From Vibrio zhanjiangensis (GTDB lineage: Bacteria; Pseudomonadota; Gammaproteobacteria; Enterobacterales; Vibrionaceae), in the NCBI RefSeq assembly GCF_030161235.1, contig NZ_BSPW01000004.1:1-56956 (forward strand): DNA of 56,956 bases. The letters are read 5' to 3'. The translations under genes were made by a program, and so were the position numbers. Below, piece by piece: positions 54,716 through 56,956 of this stretch; the first letter of the stretch is position 1; each line of letters opens with the position of its first letter. A model generated the notes under the pieces. It had not been told where the DNA came from and did not search any database. It worked only from the letters and a program-made list of their open reading frames with translations.

Positions 54716-55258
54716 ATGACTCAACATCTTGTGATAACAGCGGTAGGCACAGATCGACCAGGGGTATGTAACCACGTTGTACAACTGGTCACAACGTCTG
54801 GATGTAATATTGTTGGTAGTCGCATCGCTCTTTTTGGCAATGAATTCACCTTGATTATGCTTGTTTCTGGCAATAACGCCAACATTACTCGTGTAGAGAC
54901 AAGGCTGCCATTACTGGGTCAAGAGCTTGATCTGATTACGATAATGAAACGTACTTCTGAGCATACTCAGATGGATAGCTCTTATCATGTAGAAGTCTTC
55001 GTAGAGTCAGATGATAAAGTCGGTATCACGGAGAAATTCACTCAGTTTTTTGCCGATAGGAGTATAGGACTTTCGTCATTGAGCGCGCAAACCATACCTA
55101 AAGATAAGACCCAATCTGAAAACAACCAATTTCATATTGCTATCACTGCAAAAGTCGATGCCCACTATAACTTAATGCAATTAAGCGAAGAGTTTGAAAA
55201 GTTATGCGCAAGCCTTGATGTGCTGGGCTCACTCAATTTCATCAAAAACAGTCAATAG
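54716..55258 (+). CDS. gcvR: Glycine cleavage system transcriptional repressor GcvR
   Basis: This 180-residue protein is made of two ACT domains. The first is MTQHLVITAVGTDRPGVCNH followed by VVQLVTTSGCNIVGSRIALF, and the second includes YHVEVFVESDDKVGITEKFT. GcvR inhibits GcvA activation of the gcv operon without binding DNA itself. The position divergent from dapA and before bcp is conserved. The bcp gene starts 11 bases after its stop. Confidence 0.93.
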   Translation: MTQHLVITAVGTDRPGVCNHVVQLVTTSGCNIVGSRIALFGNEFTLIMLVSGNNANITRVETRLPLLGQELDLITIMKRTSEHTQMDSSYHVEVFVESDDKVGITEKFTQFFADRSIGLSSLSAQTIPKDKTQSENNQFHIAITAKVDAHYNLMQLSEEFEKLCASLDVLGSLNFIKNSQ

Positions 55259-55269
55259 AAGGAAAATCA

Positions 55270-55737
55270 ATGAACACGCTAACTGCTGGCGCTAAGGCCC
55301 CTGCTTTTTCACTGCAAGATCAAGATGATAAAACAGTTTCACTCAGTGACTTTGCAGGTAAAAAGGTACTGTTTTATTTCTATCCAAAAGCAATGACTCC
55401 AGGGTGCACAGTTCAAGCACAAGGTTTACGTGACGTAAAAGCAGAATTAGATAAGCATAATGTCGTGGTACTCGGAGTCAGTATCGATCCCGTCAAACGT
55501 CTGGGTAAATTTATCGAACGGGACAACCTCAACTTCACTCTACTCTCGGATGAAGATCATGCAGTGGCTGAACAATTCGGTGTCTGGGGTGAGAAAAAAT
55601 TTATGGGTAAAACATTTGATGGCCTGCATCGCATCAGCTTCCTGATTAACGAAGAAGGTATCATTGAGCATGTGTTTAATAAGTTCAAGACCAAAGACCA
55701 CCATGAAGTGGTGTTGGACTACCTAAACAGCAAGTAA
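55270..55737 (+). CDS. bcp: Thioredoxin-dependent thiol peroxidase Bcp (PrxQ), single cysteine
   Basis: This 155-residue peroxiredoxin has VLFYFYPKAMTPGCTVQAQG with the peroxidatic Cys (TPGCT), SDEDHAVAEQFGVWGEKKFM and HRISFLINEEGIIEHVFNKF. In E. coli Bcp a resolving Cys lies five residues after the first (CTVQAC) and a third in HQVCEQ. Here both are replaced (CTVQAQ, HAVAEQ), so the protein has only one cysteine. It presumably works by a 1-Cys mechanism, relying on thioredoxin, glutathione or another thiol. AGAAGG precedes the ATG. Confidence 0.94.
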   Translation: MNTLTAGAKAPAFSLQDQDDKTVSLSDFAGKKVLFYFYPKAMTPGCTVQAQGLRDVKAELDKHNVVVLGVSIDPVKRLGKFIERDNLNFTLLSDEDHAVAEQFGVWGEKKFMGKTFDGLHRISFLINEEGIIEHVFNKFKTKDHHEVVLDYLNSK

Positions 55738-55750
55738 TGCCCATTTTACT

Positions 55751-55781
55751 AAAACAGCCAGTCACTATCACTGGCTGTTTT
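55751..55781. terminator. Bidirectional terminator after bcp
   Basis: A perfect 12-bp stem AAAACAGCCAGT/ACTGGCTGTTTT with a 7-nt loop lies 13 bases after bcp. It also faces the end of the LLM oxidoreductase gene. Confidence 0.9.
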
Positions 55782-55813
55782 GTATCATAAATAAAGGCCT
55801 AAAAGTCCAGTAA

Positions 55814-56821
55814 TCACTGACTAAATTCTGGAATAATATGCTGGCCATATTGGGCAATGATGTTCTCTTCGTCACCGTTATCCAGATAGATATTAAACTG
55901 AGTGACGCCCACTTCTTCAAGCTGCTTAATTTTAGCGATATGGTCATCTGGGGTGCCCAGTACAGAGAAGCTTTCGATAATGTCATCGGAGATAAACTCC
56001 AGATAAGGATTGTCGCTTTGCCCGTGTTTAGAGTAATCGTAACCTTTACGCTTTTCTATGTAGTCAGTCAGACTCTTGGGAACTAACCCTGAATCAGTGC
56101 CATACTGCTCTACAATATCAGCAACGTGATTTCCTACCATAGCCGGGAACCAGCGCGTTTTATCCAAACACTCTTGTCTGTCGCCAAAGTAAGCGGGAGC
56201 CGCGGCCTGAACTTTAAAGTGACTCATGTCCTTGCCTGCTTTCTTTCCAGCTTCTAGCGTTTGGTCCGTAAACCATTTCACTAAACTTGGCTCCGCAAGC
56301 TGAAGGATTAAACCATCGCCATGCTCACCTGCTGTCGCCAGTGCCTTTGGCCCGTAGGCAGCAATCCATACCGGTAGATCGTAACCGACCGCCCAAGGGA
56401 ATTTTACTTCCGAAGCGCATTCATCATAGCTTACTGACTTTTCCCCTTTGACCATGGCTTTTACTTTATGGGTAAATTCCACTAAGCGAGCTAACGGCGC
56501 TGGCTTTTTGCCCATAACGCGCATCGAGGAGTCACCACGTCCTAAGCCAAGATCAAAACGCCCTTCACTTTGCAGCGCTAAACTTCCGTACAAGCTCGCG
56601 GCTAAAGACCAATCTCGAATATTGGGGTTGGTCACGCATGGGCCAAAACGCATGGTTTTGGTGTGCTCCATACACATAGCCATCGCCACAAAAGACTCAC
56701 GCCACAGTATGTGTGAATCATAAAACCAGCAGTAGCTAAAGCCTGCCTCCTCCGCTTGACGAACCAAATTTCGCGCACGATTTGGGCTGACAAAGCCTTT
56801 AAAGGTAATTCCAAATTCCAT
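55814..56821 (-). CDS. LLM-class flavin-dependent oxidoreductase (TIGR03842-like)
   Basis: This 335-residue luciferase-like TIM barrel begins MEFGITFKGFVSPNRARNLV and includes AEEAGFSYCWFYDSHILWRE, FGPCVTNPNIRDWSLAAS, RFDLGLGRGDSSMRVMG and IAAYGPKALATAGEHGDGLI. This looks like the LLM subfamily named TIGR03842, often annotated F420-dependent. Vibrios do not make F420, so FMN is the more likely cofactor. GGAAACAGAAG precedes the ATG. It starts 24 bases after the upstream partial gene and is probably in an operon with it. The substrate is unknown. Confidence 0.85.
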   Translation of the reverse strand: MEFGITFKGFVSPNRARNLVRQAEEAGFSYCWFYDSHILWRESFVAMAMCMEHTKTMRFGPCVTNPNIRDWSLAASLYGSLALQSEGRFDLGLGRGDSSMRVMGKKPAPLARLVEFTHKVKAMVKGEKSVSYDECASEVKFPWAVGYDLPVWIAAYGPKALATAGEHGDGLILQLAEPSLVKWFTDQTLEAGKKAGKDMSHFKVQAAAPAYFGDRQECLDKTRWFPAMVGNHVADIVEQYGTDSGLVPKSLTDYIEKRKGYDYSKHGQSDNPYLEFISDDIIESFSVLGTPDDHIAKIKQLEEVGVTQFNIYLDNGDEENIIAQYGQHIIPEFSQ

Positions 56822-56845
56822 CTTCTGTTTCCATCTATGATCAAA

Positions 56846-56956
56846 TTAATGAACAGGCGGCGCAATCATTACGCCAGCATGAGTAAAGGGCACTTTGTCA
56901 TTACTGAGGGATCTTGACGGGATAAATACCATTCGACTCTGTCGTATCCTTACATT
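56846..56956 (-). CDS. 3' end of an unidentified gene running off the window
   Basis: The minus strand is open from the right edge to the TAA at 56846-56848, giving 36 residues that end FTHAGVMIAPPVH. The fragment lies 24 bases upstream of the LLM oxidoreductase gene on the same strand, so the two probably form an operon. The fragment is too short to assign a family. Confidence 0.45.
   Translation of the reverse strand, partial: NVRIRQSRMVFIPSRSLSNDKVPFTHAGVMIAPPVH

Overview
The window looks like chromosomal DNA of a Vibrio or close relative. The right part has the gene order rsxABCDGE-nth, gloA, motY, rnt, Na+/H+ antiporter, then bamC-dapA and gcvR-bcp, which is typical vibrio core content. 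MotY is a marker of the Na+-driven polar flagellum of vibrios. The species cannot be resolved from the sequence alone. No tRNA, rRNA, CRISPR array or transposase gene was seen.

Layout. (1) 1-7.3 kb: accessory genes. These are a 5'-truncated or broken SDR oxidoreductase, a LysE exporter, a leucine-rich-repeat secreted protein, an SPFH/Band-7 protein, a Sel1-repeat lipoprotein, a fatty-acid hydroxylase/sterol-desaturase family membrane protein and a small membrane protein. (2) 7.3-17.3 kb, all minus strand: an orphan type VI secretion (T6SS) effector module. It has a DUF6484 adaptor-like protein, a 1445-aa DUF4150(PAAR-like)-MIX-VasX/colicin-like effector, and an expanded row of paralogous two-TM membrane proteins (308, 314, 314 and 485 aa plus a truncated copy) that I infer to be immunity proteins. 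(3) 17.8-24.1 kb, plus strand: the lateral-flagellum late operon fliDST-fliK-fliL-fliA-motAB (lafBCDEFSTU). (4) 24.1-27.5 kb: a small membrane protein, a periplasmic catalase-like peroxidase, a family-3 solute-binding protein and a YdjM/DUF457-type membrane protein. (5) 27.5-39.9 kb: the lateral-flagellum axial operon flgBCDEFGHIJKL-lafW on the minus strand, divergent from flgA, flgM, flgN and a lytic transglycosylase. (6) 40.2-46.6 kb: the Rsx/Rnf electron-transport complex and nth. (7) 47-48.5 kb: a full-length proaerolysin-type pore-forming toxin inserted between core genes. (8) 48.9 kb to the end: core genes gloA, motY, rnt, antiporter, bamC, dapA, gcvR, bcp and an LLM-class oxidoreductase.

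How it works together. The two lateral-flagellar operons encode rod, hook, cap, hook-length control, stator, sigma-28 and anti-sigma-28. They do not encode flagellin (lafA), the export apparatus, the MS/C ring or the master regulator LafK, which must lie elsewhere or be absent. Both operons carry near-perfect sigma-54 promoters. Upstream of each is a shared 15-bp inverted-repeat site in the same orientation, with positions differing by exactly 10 bp, which suggests a common enhancer-binding protein (probably LafK). FlgJ is short and lacks its hydrolase domain, and a separate SLT transglycosylase beside flgN may supply that activity. The T6SS module sits immediately upstream of fliD, where lafA is found in V. 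parahaemolyticus. The most unusual parts are the duplicated, mosaic immunity-like array, the shared sigma-54/operator architecture and the aerolysin gene.
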